A stretch of DNA of 55,035 bases from Clostridia bacterium (lineage in GTDB: Bacteria; Bacillota; Clostridia; Oscillospirales; Acutalibacteraceae). Location of the stretch: assembly GCA_017554405.1 (NCBI GenBank), contig JAFZIK010000025.1, forward strand, positions 1 through 55,035, given 5' to 3'. Below the pieces are notes generated by a model. The model was not told where the DNA came from and did not search any database. It saw only the letters and a program-made list of their open reading frames with translations. A program made the translations under genes and the position numbers. Each line of letters begins with the position of its first letter. Position 1 is the first letter of the stretch. Below, one piece after another: positions 31,753 through 39,961 of this stretch.

Positions 31753-32253
31753 ATGAAAAAGCGTATTGCAATTTGTCCAGGCAGTTTTGACTGTATAACA
31801 ATGGGACATCTTGATATAATTACCCGCGCGGCTTTGATGTTTGATGAAATCATAGTAGTTGCTATGAATAATGCGGAAAAGCATTATACCTTCTCGCCCG
31901 AAGAGCGCATAGAAATGATCAAAAAATCAACTGCAGGTATCAAAAACGTAACCGTAGAGTTGTTTGATGGTCTGCTTGCCGACTATGCGGCAAAGAAAAA
32001 CGCCTGCGCAATAATCAAGGGTTTACGCGCCATGTCAGACTTTGAATACGAGTTTCAGATGGCGCTTACCAATAAAAAGCTCAACCCGGCGGTTGAAACT
32101 CTGTTCCTGACCACAAGCGCCCAGAATATGTATCTGAGTTCAAGTATGGTCAAGCAGATTGCAAGTTTAGGCGGCGATATTTCCGATTTTGTGCCGCCGG
32201 TAATCTTAGGCGATATACTAAAAAAACTATCGCCGAAATCTCAAAATTTATAA
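31753..32253 (+). CDS. coaD: Phosphopantetheine adenylyltransferase
   Basis: The penultimate step of CoA synthesis, joining 4'-phosphopantetheine and ATP; 166 residues. RIAICPGSFDCITMGHLDII holds the nucleotidyltransferase HxGH-type motif (MGHL). KGLRAMSDFEYEFQMALTN and YLSSSMVKQIASLGGD are diagnostic for CoaD. The start is the ATG 4 bases after rsmD, preceded by GGAAG. Confidence 0.96.
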   Translation: MKKRIAICPGSFDCITMGHLDIITRAALMFDEIIVVAMNNAEKHYTFSPEERIEMIKKSTAGIKNVTVELFDGLLADYAAKKNACAIIKGLRAMSDFEYEFQMALTNKKLNPAVETLFLTTSAQNMYLSSSMVKQIASLGGDISDFVPPVILGDILKKLSPKSQNL

Positions 32254-32283
32254 TCAGTCAATTATTTACGGAGGATGAGTAAA

Positions 32284-32751
32284 ATGAACATTGAAGAATT
32301 ACTTGAACAGTTTGATGAGGTGCTTGACAGCGGCATTAAGATCCCCGGCAGAAAAACGCTTGTTGATGTTGAAAAGCTCCGCGCGGTTATCGATGATATC
32401 CGTCTCAATATTCCGAACGAGATCAAGCAGGCGCGCGGTATCGTTGCGGATAGGACCGATATAATCACTACCGCAAAGCGCGAGGCGGACGGTATCATCC
32501 GCAACGCCGAAGACCGCGCAAAAGCGCTCGTCGCTCAGGAGGAGATCGTCAAGATGTCCCAAGAAAAGGCGGCGGAGATCATATCCAACGCGCAGGCAAA
32601 AAGCAAGGAAATGCGCCGTGCCGCGCAGGATTTTGTTGATGATATTATGCGCCGTGCCGATGAGGGTCTAACAGCCAATCTCGGCGAAGTTCGTAAAACA
32701 AGAGCCGCGCTTAAACAGCAGATCCCCTCTTCGGCGGCAAATAAAGAATAA
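32284..32751 (+). CDS. Coiled-coil protein of unknown function downstream of coaD
   Basis: A 155-residue protein with no membrane segment. After a short N-terminal part (MNIEELLEQFDEVLDSG) it is almost entirely charged helix with heptad-like alanine/leucine spacing (residues 35-140), resembling the stalk of ATP synthase subunit b. It follows coaD by 30 bases, as a conserved hypothetical gene often does in Clostridia. The ATG used lies 9 bases after GGAGG; the ATG three codons before it overlaps the site. I do not recognise a function. Confidence 0.8.
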   Translation: MNIEELLEQFDEVLDSGIKIPGRKTLVDVEKLRAVIDDIRLNIPNEIKQARGIVADRTDIITTAKREADGIIRNAEDRAKALVAQEEIVKMSQEKAAEIISNAQAKSKEMRRAAQDFVDDIMRRADEGLTANLGEVRKTRAALKQQIPSSAANKE

Positions 32752-32825
32752 ACTAACGCCCGGGATTTTCCCGGGCAGATTTTTTACTTGACAAACATAC
32801 CTACTTAATATATTATATTCTATGC

Positions 32826-32912
32826 GCCGCTGTGGCGGAATAGGCAGACGCAAGGGACTTAAAATCCCTCGGTAGCAATACCGTACCGGTTCAAGTCCGG
32901 TCAGCGGCACCA
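32826..32912 (+). tRNA. tRNA-Leu (anticodon UAA)
   Basis: The acceptor arm GCCGCTG pairs with CAGCGGC, followed by A and the encoded CCA. The anticodon loop CTTAAAA in the arm GGGA...TCCC gives UAA. The long variable arm (CGGTAGCAATACCG) and T-arm (CCGGTTCAAGTCCGG) are complete. A terminator follows immediately. Confidence 0.97.
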
Positions 32913-32913
32913 G

Positions 32914-32952
32914 AAAAGACTCATCTTTTGTCTACCAAAAGATGAGTCTTTT
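32914..32952 (+). terminator. Terminator of tRNA-Leu
   Basis: AAAAGACTCATCTTTTG pairs perfectly with CAAAAGATGAGTCTTTT around TCTAC, one base after the tRNA. Confidence 0.9.
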
Positions 32953-32957
32953 CAACT

Positions 32958-33135
32958 AAATCCACCCTATCGGGTGGGTGAAATATTACTTCGCAATGTG
33001 AAATTCACTTCGTGAGTGAAATCCGCCTCGACGGCGGATGGGTGGATTTAATTTCACCGAGCGTGAAGCGCTCGATTTCATCCGAGGACTTTCGTCCGAG
33101 GATTTCACCGCGGCTTGCCGCGATTTCACTAAATA
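32958..33135 (+). repeat. Hairpin array with recurring GTGAAAT/ATTTCAC linkers
   Basis: About seven small GC-rich hairpins stand in a row, separated by GTGAAAT in the left half and GATTTCAC or GATTTCAT in the right half. Examples are CCACCC-tatc-GGGTGG (32962-32977), ATCCGCC-tcgac-GGCGGAT (33021-33039), CGAGCG-tgaag-CGCTCG (33058-33074) and CGCGGC-tt-GCCGCG (33109-33122). The first arm, AAATCCACCC (32958-32967), can instead pair with GGGTGGATTT (33040-33049) and enclose the left half. A reading frame crossing it only follows the hairpins and is not a gene. Such an array could be a structured RNA or a repeat element. Confidence 0.75.
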
Positions 33136-33138
33136 CTC

Positions 33139-33167
33139 AATCGGGCACACGCCCGATTATTTTTTTA
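33139..33167 (+). terminator. Terminator closing the hairpin array
   Basis: AATCGGGC pairs with GCCCGATT, followed by ATTTTTTTA. A rightward transcript through the array would end here. Confidence 0.8.
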
Positions 33168-33175
33168 TAAAGCAA

Positions 33176-33202
33176 GATCCCGCGGCAAAATGCCGCGGGA
33201 TC
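33176..33202 (-). terminator. Terminator of the zinc-ribbon gene cluster
   Basis: GATCCCGCGGCA pairs perfectly with TGCCGCGGGATC, 42 bases beyond the stop of the last minus-strand zinc-ribbon gene. 33203-33244 holds nothing else recognisable. Confidence 0.75.
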
Positions 33203-33244
33203 GTTTGCAATAAGATTAAGTAAATGAGTCCCTGTTAATCAAAA

Positions 33245-33847
33245 TCAAAGCGGACTGTAAACGCGCCAACCCTTTTTCTCCTTGGTCATAATAAAGGAAT
33301 CGTAATCATACATCGACGCGCCGTTATTCTTCCTCTTGATTTTAACGATCACTTCACGAACCTTAGAAACTTCACCCTTGCTGAGGTCATTTTCTTCAAG
33401 GAATTTTTTATACTCCGCATCATTATAATCATGGGTTTCGATCACTTTAACGCTGGCTATTTCATACTTGCGATCGTCATAACGATCCTCAAAGTATTCT
33501 TCCCAATCACGGTCTTCATTTTTATCTTTCAATACCTGACTGTATATTTTTGCCAGAGCTTTGCCGTCGCCTTTCTTATAAGCGTTGATCATTTTTCTCT
33601 GAACGCCGTTAGCGCCGGTGAAGCTTGAAATTATGATTATCAAAACGATCAGAACCGCGATACCCGCAAGAGCAATACCGCCGATCTTAAGGCGAGCGGG
33701 AGTTAAGAACGCCTTGATGCCGCCAACTGCCGAGCCGCCGACAGCCGCCGGAGCGTTATTATCGGATTCAAGCGGTGCGCCGCAGATGCCGCAAACCTGA
33801 GCGCTGTCATCAAGCTGAGCGCCGCATTTATTACAGAATTTTGCCAT
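33245..33847 (-). CDS. Zinc-ribbon membrane-anchored protein, paralogue A
   Basis: A 200-residue protein. An N-terminal zinc ribbon (MAKFCNKCG, then VCGICGAPLE) is followed by an Ala/Gly linker. One membrane segment (about 55-75, IGGIALAGIAVLIVLIIII) precedes an extracytoplasmic domain of about 120 charged residues of no recognised family. The layout suggests the ribbon faces the cytoplasm. It looks like a tandem duplicate of the neighbour at 33890-34534: same ribbon, linker and membrane segment, diverged outer domain. Last gene of the cluster, closed by a strong hairpin. Function unknown. Confidence 0.82.
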   Translation of the reverse strand: MAKFCNKCGAQLDDSAQVCGICGAPLESDNNAPAAVGGSAVGGIKAFLTPARLKIGGIALAGIAVLIVLIIIISSFTGANGVQRKMINAYKKGDGKALAKIYSQVLKDKNEDRDWEEYFEDRYDDRKYEIASVKVIETHDYNDAEYKKFLEENDLSKGEVSKVREVIVKIKRKNNGASMYDYDSFIMTKEKKGWRVYSPL

Positions 33848-33889
33848 ATTATTCTCTCCTTAAATTTAATAAAAAACTCTTAAACAAAA

Positions 33890-34534
33890 TTACGGCAGAC
33901 TAACTGATCCTAAAGACCACTTGCCGTCTTCTTTATACATAACGTAATAACCGTAATACGTCATTGTTTTACCGTTGCCTTTAACGGTGAACTTAAGCAT
34001 TCCTTGACGCGCCTTCGACCAATCATAATCCTCGTCTGAATCATAAAACTTATTGGCATCTTTTGCGGAAATTGACATTGTATCAATGATTTTTACGGAA
34101 TATTTATAATCACTGCCGCAAGCGTCCTTAAATTTAGATTTCATCGATTTGAGCTCGGATTTAATATATTCCTTTGCCGAACTCTGACTGTCATCCTTTA
34201 CAAGTTCAACAATTGCGTCGGGATCATCCTTCTTAATTGCCCTGACCAGTTTGTTCTCAATCGATTTCGGCGGGAACAATCCCGGAATGATCGAGATCAG
34301 AATAATCAGAACAACCAGCGCAGCCGCCGCGATCGCCCCGATCTTTACCGCGGGTTTTTCAATAAGACCCTTAATGCCGCCAAGTGCAGCGGCACCTTTT
34401 GCTGCGAAAGCGTTGCCGCCGGCGTTAGCATTAGCGTTAGTATTCGCATCAATTTCAAGCGCCGTACCGCAGTTTCCGCAAACTCGCGCGGCGTCATCAC
34501 ACTGAGCGCCGCAATTACCACAGAATTTTGCCAT
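33890..34534 (-). CDS. Zinc-ribbon membrane-anchored protein, paralogue B
   Basis: A 214-residue protein of the same build as its neighbour: zinc ribbon MAKFCGNCG...VCGNCGTALE, an Asn/Ala/Gly linker, a membrane segment around 70-92, then an outer domain of about 120 residues. In that domain DPDAIVELVKDD and YYGYYVMYKEDGKWSL suggest an NTF2-like or DUF4878-like fold, but this is a guess. The ribosome binding site is AAGGAG. It lies 42 bases upstream of paralogue A. Confidence 0.82.
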   Translation of the reverse strand: MAKFCGNCGAQCDDAARVCGNCGTALEIDANTNANANAGGNAFAAKGAAALGGIKGLIEKPAVKIGAIAAAALVVLIILISIIPGLFPPKSIENKLVRAIKKDDPDAIVELVKDDSQSSAKEYIKSELKSMKSKFKDACGSDYKYSVKIIDTMSISAKDANKFYDSDEDYDWSKARQGMLKFTVKGNGKTMTYYGYYVMYKEDGKWSLGSVSLP

Positions 34535-34665
34535 AATTTTTTCTCCTTATCCTTTTTTATTATTCAAAACGCAAAAGCGTATTGAGTATGAATTTAATGT
34601 GCCGATATCAATAACCGTTATCGCTATGATATCCGCCATATGAAGAAACGCTTAAAAACATCGAA

Positions 34666-37002
34666 TCAAACTACCGGCTGACACCGGAATATGTCTTTGC
34701 GCTTTTTGGAAATCAAAACAAGAGCAACAATACACGCGATAATAAGAACGCCGATCACGCCTAACACAATGTAAAGTGTCCAGGATTTTTTAACCAGCTT
34801 GCCTTTACCGTTTCTGCCGGCTTCATAAACGAGATCGTATTTACCGTCTCCATCCTCATCAACGTTAAGAACGGTCTTTTCAGCTTCGGTGGCTACGGTA
34901 TATATAACGGTGTCTTTTGTGATCTTGATATTTGAGAACGTGCGCATATCGCTATACTCGCCGTTATCATCCATAAAACCGATAGTATAATTCATGCGAC
35001 CGCGACCGGTCCCCTTTATAGATATATCATAATCGGCGCCGTTTTTCAAGCGCAGAATTTTGACTGTATCGATTTCGCCGTTTTTATCTGCCCCGTATCG
35101 GTCTTCATCTTCGGTGTTTTCTTCCAAAGTAAGTGAACCGAATGAAGTCCGTTTATTAAGTATGGATTCTTTTGAAGACAAAGTTTCGCCGTTATGTTTT
35201 ACGGTAACGTCCACCGGGCAGGCGATCTTAATATAGATATATTTCTGACCGCTTATCTGATCAGCAATATCGCCGAAGAAATATACGATATTATCAACAT
35301 CGTCAATATCGAAATAGAATGATTCATCACCGGCAATCTGTTTCATAAGATCCTGGGAATATGCCCTATTGCTACTATACAGGCTGCTGAAGAAACCAAG
35401 CGTGTATATGTATATACCCTTATTCCTGAGCGATTCTGCATAATCGATAAGATCTTGACCAAGTTTGCCATCATTTGGCTGACCGTCACTCATCAGCACT
35501 ATGATCTTTTTCTTGGCGCTGCTTTTATCAAGCATATCATCCGCTTGCTTTAAGCCCGATTCAATATTAGTTCCGCCATAGGCGTTAAGCTTTGAGAAGC
35601 TATCAATCAAATGCTTTTTATTTTTGCAGAAATTGCATATTGTTAAACTGCTATTGTCATAGGCGACAACACCAATGCTCGCCTCTTCTTTAAGAACCGT
35701 ATTAACGAATTTTTCGGAAGCCTTAACAACCTCCTCGATCGGCTTGCCGCCCATACTGCCGGAAGTATCAAGCACAAGAACAACATCGCGCTCATCAGAG
35801 CTCGTCATATCCGGCCATTCGCTCTTGCCGCCATCTTTCTCGATTGAATCGATTTTGTCTTGAACACACTTCGCATATGCCGCCGCACCATATTTATTGG
35901 GATGCATGGAATAATCGCTAGTGGGTATAATTTTAAGAATATCTAATTCTTGAAAATGATCGAGCAAGCGGAGATGACCAGTTGGTAACCGCAACGTATG
36001 ATAGAATTCAATGCTATTGATCCATGCATTGTCTGAATATGCTTCATGACCGGCAAATTCTTCCTCAACCGAAACAAAAGCAATACGCATATTTTCCGCT
36101 TTACAAGAATTAACAATAGCGCGAATCTCTTTGTTGAATCTCGAGACCGAATCGTTAATTAAAGCAATTTCGGAAGACCTGATAACAGTAACTTTTGTAG
36201 GTTTAATTACTGTAGCGCCATCTTTAAATAATTTTGGATAACCAGCAACAATAATCTTTGTTGCATCACCGGCTTCCTCTTGAATGCGTTTGTAGGCATT
36301 TTTAATGCGGTCTCTAATACTTATGTCGTCTTCTGTTTCATTATAAAAACTATACCAAATATCTTGTAGTTTATCATTTAACCCGCCGGGATTAAAACAT
36401 CCACCGACTGCATTAGCGGCATCGGAAACTATACCGCCGAAATTTGCATCGTTACCGCCAATAGTAAGGGTAATGTAATCTATATCTTTTCCTTGTTTTT
36501 TTAATTCTTTTATAATGTTAATTTGCGGATCTATATCATGTGTTCCAAAATACGGAACATCTTCTCTACGGCATTTCTTTTCTTGTGAATTATCCATATG
36601 GGACGTAAGCGCACCGGATGACGCAACAAAATACCAATTAGCATCATCATAGTTTTGCTCAGAGTATTCAAACTTATGCTTAGATAATGTACCGGAAATA
36701 CCATTAAGAGTCAAGCGACCTGCCCAGCATTCGACAGATCTGTGGGCAAGCCAATCCTGCTCTTTAACGCGGTTGTAGAAAAAGTCGTCTTGATGGTAGA
36801 ATTTTTCTATACCTTCGCCTGCAGAATAAGAATCACCCATTGAAACAACTATTCTACTCTTATTATTAACGTTTTTACTATCAGTATCAGCATAAACGTC
36901 CACAGACGTTACACAGTCGCAATAAAACAAAGATAAAACGAGAGAAACAGAAAAGAATAACAAAATTAACTTTATCAAGAATTGATATCTATTAGTTTTC
37001 AT
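34666..37002 (-). CDS. Secreted, membrane-tethered SGNH hydrolase-von Willebrand A fusion
   Basis: A 778-residue surface protein. A signal-like hydrophobic segment (about 8-28) precedes an SGNH/GDSL esterase domain (about 48-395) with S58 in MGDSYSAGEG, TIGGNDANFG near 180, and a late histidine in SMHPNKYG. A vWA domain (about 408-585) has a complete MIDAS: DTSGSM (412-417), GGTN (T478) and SDG (D506). A beta-rich stretch follows, then a C-terminal membrane segment (about 741-764) and a basic tail. The SGNH part could remove acyl groups from cell-wall or host glycans while the vWA part binds a partner. It overlaps the upstream zinc-ribbon gene by 4 bases. The SGNH half looks more AT-rich than its surroundings. 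Confidence 0.85.
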   Translation of the reverse strand: MKTNRYQFLIKLILLFFSVSLVLSLFYCDCVTSVDVYADTDSKNVNNKSRIVVSMGDSYSAGEGIEKFYHQDDFFYNRVKEQDWLAHRSVECWAGRLTLNGISGTLSKHKFEYSEQNYDDANWYFVASSGALTSHMDNSQEKKCRREDVPYFGTHDIDPQINIIKELKKQGKDIDYITLTIGGNDANFGGIVSDAANAVGGCFNPGGLNDKLQDIWYSFYNETEDDISIRDRIKNAYKRIQEEAGDATKIIVAGYPKLFKDGATVIKPTKVTVIRSSEIALINDSVSRFNKEIRAIVNSCKAENMRIAFVSVEEEFAGHEAYSDNAWINSIEFYHTLRLPTGHLRLLDHFQELDILKIIPTSDYSMHPNKYGAAAYAKCVQDKIDSIEKDGGKSEWPDMTSSDERDVVLVLDTSGSMGGKPIEEVVKASEKFVNTVLKEEASIGVVAYDNSSLTICNFCKNKKHLIDSFSKLNAYGGTNIESGLKQADDMLDKSSAKKKIIVLMSDGQPNDGKLGQDLIDYAESLRNKGIYIYTLGFFSSLYSSNRAYSQDLMKQIAGDESFYFDIDDVDNIVYFFGDIADQISGQKYIYIKIACPVDVTVKHNGETLSSKESILNKRTSFGSLTLEENTEDEDRYGADKNGEIDTVKILRLKNGADYDISIKGTGRGRMNYTIGFMDDNGEYSDMRTFSNIKITKDTVIYTVATEAEKTVLNVDEDGDGKYDLVYEAGRNGKGKLVKKSWTLYIVLGVIGVLIIACIVALVLISKKRKDIFRCQPVV

Positions 37003-37823
37003 AATCCAGCAATTCCCTCCACCGTAAGACCGTTAAGCAATTCAGCCGTGATTTTAGCAACATTTATAATTCTTAAATCGCTGTCTGTAGGAACGTTGAT
37101 GTAAAACTTGTTCGTTGCTCTATCAAAACTTGTGATCGTGTCAGTCTCGGAAAGAATAACGCTTGCTTCTGATTCATCAGAATAATTATAAAACATAGGA
37201 ACAGCAAAAATCGAGTCATTTACAACAAGAATTTGCCAGTCGCCGTTATCCGCAGCGTATAAACACTGATACATTGGATGAACATCAGATGAATACGACG
37301 ATACCTCTTGTTCACCGATATAATTGCCGTTTATATCATACTCGCATATAACTGAAATATCTGAAAACCCGCGCGAATACAGAAAATCGTAAACATCGGA
37401 TTCAGTCAATAAATCAGGTGCGTTTTGGACATCAATAACGGAATGTAAAGTAGTATTATCGTTAAAATACGTCTCTGCGTCAAAATCGGGGACTTCGTAA
37501 TTTGTGCTCAAATCCGGATCATCCTCATCGTCGACCGTGTCGGCATTACCGGTGTTTTCATCGGCTGTATCGGTGCTATCGGAAACAGATTCTGTCGTTT
37601 TTTTATCAGAACTTTTACCCGATGATTTCGGCCAGAAAACCACAAGGCATATAATGATTGCAGTAACGATCAAAACCGACAGAAACGACCACAGACATGT
37701 GACAATTATCTTATAGGTTTTCGGGTCGAGTGGCGCCTTTGAAGTGGTTTTTACAGCATCACACTTAGGGCATTTGCCTTTATTATCGAGCGGGGTGCCG
37801 CACTTGCCGCAGAATTTACCCAT
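36999..37823 (-). CDS. Zinc-ribbon membrane protein coupled to the SGNH-vWA gene
   Basis: A 274-residue protein. The zinc ribbon MGKFCGKCG...KCPKC at the N-terminus is followed by one membrane segment (about 38-60) and an acidic Ser/Thr/Asp-rich linker (about 65-105). An outer domain of about 165 residues follows with no recognised family. The ATG follows GGGGAG, and its stop overlaps the start of the SGNH-vWA gene (ATGA), so the two are likely made together and may act together. Function unknown. Confidence 0.8.
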   Translation of the reverse strand: MGKFCGKCGTPLDNKGKCPKCDAVKTTSKAPLDPKTYKIIVTCLWSFLSVLIVTAIIICLVVFWPKSSGKSSDKKTTESVSDSTDTADENTGNADTVDDEDDPDLSTNYEVPDFDAETYFNDNTTLHSVIDVQNAPDLLTESDVYDFLYSRGFSDISVICEYDINGNYIGEQEVSSYSSDVHPMYQCLYAADNGDWQILVVNDSIFAVPMFYNYSDESEASVILSETDTITSFDRATNKFYINVPTDSDLRIINVAKITAELLNGLTVEGIAGL

Positions 37824-37848
37824 AAACTACTCCCCTATTATTGATTTT

Positions 37849-37877
37849 CCGAATACCGGTTTTTGCCCGGTATTCGG
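37849..37877. terminator. Hairpin between zinc-ribbon genes
   Basis: CCGAATACCGG pairs perfectly with CCGGTATTCGG. No clear T-run follows on either strand, so it may be an attenuator or processing hairpin rather than a full terminator. Confidence 0.5.
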
Positions 37878-37890
37878 ATATGTTTATGTA

Positions 37891-38697
37891 TTATTTAAGC
37901 TTAAAACCGCAACCGGTGCAAAAAGCAGAATCAGCGTCCACCTCAGCGCCGCAGCCGGGGCATTTGTTTAAAAACGGCTGAACGGTTTTTGCGGGAGCCG
38001 CGGGGGCTGCAACCGGAGAACCGCATCCTGTGCAAAAAACCGCGCCCTGTTCTATAGCAGTGCCGCAAATTGCGCATACTGCCGGCGCCGCAGGTGCAGA
38101 AACAACAGGCGCCTCGGGTTGCGGAGCAACGACCGGAGCAGGAGCGGGTGCGGGTTCCACGGGCGCTACCGGCTCAACCGGCGCCACAGGCGCTACCGGC
38201 GCTGCAGGAGCAACGGGGGTCACAGGCTGAGCGACCGGTGCCGGTGCCGCTACGGGCATAGGACTTCCGCAGGTGGTGCAAAAACGCATATTTTTATCAA
38301 CCATAGCACCGCAAGCCGGGCATTTTACCGCATCCGGATTCACAGTAACATTGGCATTTTTCATCGGTTTGCCGCAAGCGCTGCAAAACGCCGTATTGTT
38401 GGGGACCTCGGCACCGCAGTTTTCGCAAACGGCAATTCCTTTGATATCATTGATCTGCTGTTTATAATCGGCGATCTTTTTCTCTGAATCGGCAAGCGTC
38501 GCAAACATACCGCCGAAATCTGTTTCATAATCGTTCAAGTGCTTCGAATAATAAAGCTTACCGATTTGAAAATAAGTGTTATTGATGCGCTTTTCCTCTT
38601 CGGATATAGAACCGTTAAGACGGGATAATGCCGCCATGTTCTGCATTTTTTGACCGGCAGCCTGACCGGCGTTTGATATTTTATCCAAGAATGCCAT
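37891..38697 (-). CDS. Protein with four zinc ribbons and a Pro/Ala/Val linker
   Basis: A 268-residue soluble protein. The N-terminal helical part (about 1-80, MAFLDKISNAGQAAGQKMQN then KIADYKQQINDIKG) resembles a coiled coil. Four double-CxxC ribbons follow: CENCG/CSACG, CPACG/CTTCG, CAICG/CTGCG and CPGCG/CTGCG. Ribbons two and three are joined by about 55 residues of almost only P, A, V and E (PVAPVEPVAPVEPAPAPAPV). I use the ATG after TTGGAGG; a longer reading lacks a ribosome binding site. No membrane segment. It is probably a scaffold or metal-binding protein; function unknown. Confidence 0.82.
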   Translation of the reverse strand: MAFLDKISNAGQAAGQKMQNMAALSRLNGSISEEEKRINNTYFQIGKLYYSKHLNDYETDFGGMFATLADSEKKIADYKQQINDIKGIAVCENCGAEVPNNTAFCSACGKPMKNANVTVNPDAVKCPACGAMVDKNMRFCTTCGSPMPVAAPAPVAQPVTPVAPAAPVAPVAPVEPVAPVEPAPAPAPVVAPQPEAPVVSAPAAPAVCAICGTAIEQGAVFCTGCGSPVAAPAAPAKTVQPFLNKCPGCGAEVDADSAFCTGCGFKLK

Positions 38698-38726
38698 AAA
38701 CTTTTCCTCCAAATAATATAATAACC

Positions 38727-38770
38727 GCAATATATACAGTTTTACAGTATGATATTACCATATATATTGC
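38727..38770. promoter_or_regulatory. Inverted repeat upstream of the zinc-ribbon cluster
   Basis: GCAATATATA (38727-38736) and TATATATTGC (38761-38770) are inverted copies 24 bases apart, around a direct repeat ACAGT...ACAGT. The position before the first gene of the cluster suits an operator, but no regulator is identified. Confidence 0.35.
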
Positions 38771-38791
38771 GAAAAAGCAAGTGTTTTCGGC

Positions 38792-38819
38792 AAAAAATGC
38801 GCCCTTGGGCGCATTTTTT
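38792..38819. terminator. Terminator of the ten-gene catabolic operon
   Basis: AAAAAATGCGCCC pairs perfectly over 13 bases with GGGCGCATTTTTT, giving a T-run on either strand. It follows the stop of the Ldh-family gene. Confidence 0.88.
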
Positions 38820-38839
38820 CATAAGGCAAAATTTAAAAG

Positions 38840-39961
38840 TTATTTATATGAGCTTTGCTTTGCCGAAGACAGATCGACGTCGCCTAAATATTTTACGCTG
38901 TCAAGTCCCAAATAATCACAAAGATTTTTCATTTCGGCAACGGTATTGATATTTACGTTGATACCGTTTTTCATCCTGTCGGAAAAAGCGAAAACCTCTT
39001 TTTCGCCGTGAGTATAAATACGCGGCTGGCCTTCAGCTTTGGGTGCATCGCGAAGCTCCTGCAAAAAGGTGGAAAAGCGTTCTTTCATACCGGCGCTGTC
39101 ACCGAATATATCGGGATTTATAGCCATAAAGCCGTGACAGGTGCCTCCCTTGCCGCCGGTATGTGTATGATTGGAAGTAAGACCGCCGGAGAAAATCGAG
39201 CAGAAAATCTCGCATAGCATACCGTAGCCATAGCCCTTATGCCCGCCGAGAGTTTCGGTATTACCGCCAAGCGGCATTATTCCGCCGCCCGCCTTACCTA
39301 CTATGTTTTTAAGCACTCTTTCAGCATCGGTGCAGGCGTTGCCGTTTTCATCAAGCGCCCAACCCTCGGGTAAGGGTTTTGAAAGCTTATTGTAGATTTC
39401 GAGTTTTCCTCTTGTAACAACGGTCGTTGAAGAGTCAAAGAAAAACGGATACGGCTCGGCAGGCATTGATATTGCGATAGGATTTGAACCTAACATTGCA
39501 AGCCGCGAATAGGTCGGAACCATAATTGCCTCGCTGTTGGTCATAGCAAATCCGATAAGACCCGCGTCGCAAGCCATTTTCGCATAATAACCGGCAATAC
39601 CGAAGTGATTGGAGTTGCGAACCGAAACTACCGCTATACCACTCTTTTTGGCTTTTTCTATTGCAATATTCATGGCGTGAATTGATATAAGCTGACCCAT
39701 ACCGTCATGGCCGTCTATAACGGCGGATACCGGTGTTTCAAACACCGTTTCCGGCTTGGCGTCCACCTTTATCAGACCTTTTTCTATACCCTTGTGATAA
39801 CGCACAAGTCTTTGCATACCGTGTGATTCAATACCGTAAAGATCGCTAAGGAGCAAAACGTCGGTGATCTTGAGGGCGTCCTCTTCGCTGAAGCCGAATT
39901 TTAAAAAGGCATCGCGGCAAAAGGTTTTAAGGCTTTCATAGGAATAGTTAACGTAGCTCAT
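38840..39961 (-). CDS. Ldh-family (malate/L-lactate/ureidoglycolate type) NAD(P)-dependent dehydrogenase
   Basis: A 373-residue member of the malate/L-sulfolactate/ureidoglycolate dehydrogenase family, distinct from classical LDH. YGIESHGMQRLVRY (42-55), VRNSNHFGIAGYYA (near 118, catalytic His) and GGHKGYGYGMLCEIFCSIF are family hallmarks. It oxidises a 2-hydroxyacid or reduces a 2-oxoacid with NAD(P). The ribosome binding site is GGAGG. It is the last gene of the ten-gene operon. The substrate is not predictable from sequence. Confidence 0.9.
   Translation of the reverse strand: MSYVNYSYESLKTFCRDAFLKFGFSEEDALKITDVLLLSDLYGIESHGMQRLVRYHKGIEKGLIKVDAKPETVFETPVSAVIDGHDGMGQLISIHAMNIAIEKAKKSGIAVVSVRNSNHFGIAGYYAKMACDAGLIGFAMTNSEAIMVPTYSRLAMLGSNPIAISMPAEPYPFFFDSSTTVVTRGKLEIYNKLSKPLPEGWALDENGNACTDAERVLKNIVGKAGGGIMPLGGNTETLGGHKGYGYGMLCEIFCSIFSGGLTSNHTHTGGKGGTCHGFMAINPDIFGDSAGMKERFSTFLQELRDAPKAEGQPRIYTHGEKEVFAFSDRMKNGINVNINTVAEMKNLCDYLGLDSVKYLGDVDLSSAKQSSYK

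Noticed and set aside
32958-33135. CRISPR array
   Set aside because: The spacers between the GATTTCAC units are palindromic hairpins and far too short and variable in length for CRISPR; no cas genes are present.
33038-33223. A 61-residue frame inside the hairpin array
   Set aside because: Its sequence is dictated by the hairpins and terminators it crosses, and there is no ribosome binding site.
38030-38487. Glycine/alanine-rich frames opposite the four-ribbon protein
   Set aside because: They only translate the complement of the Pro/Ala repeat; collagen-like appearance is an artefact of that DNA.
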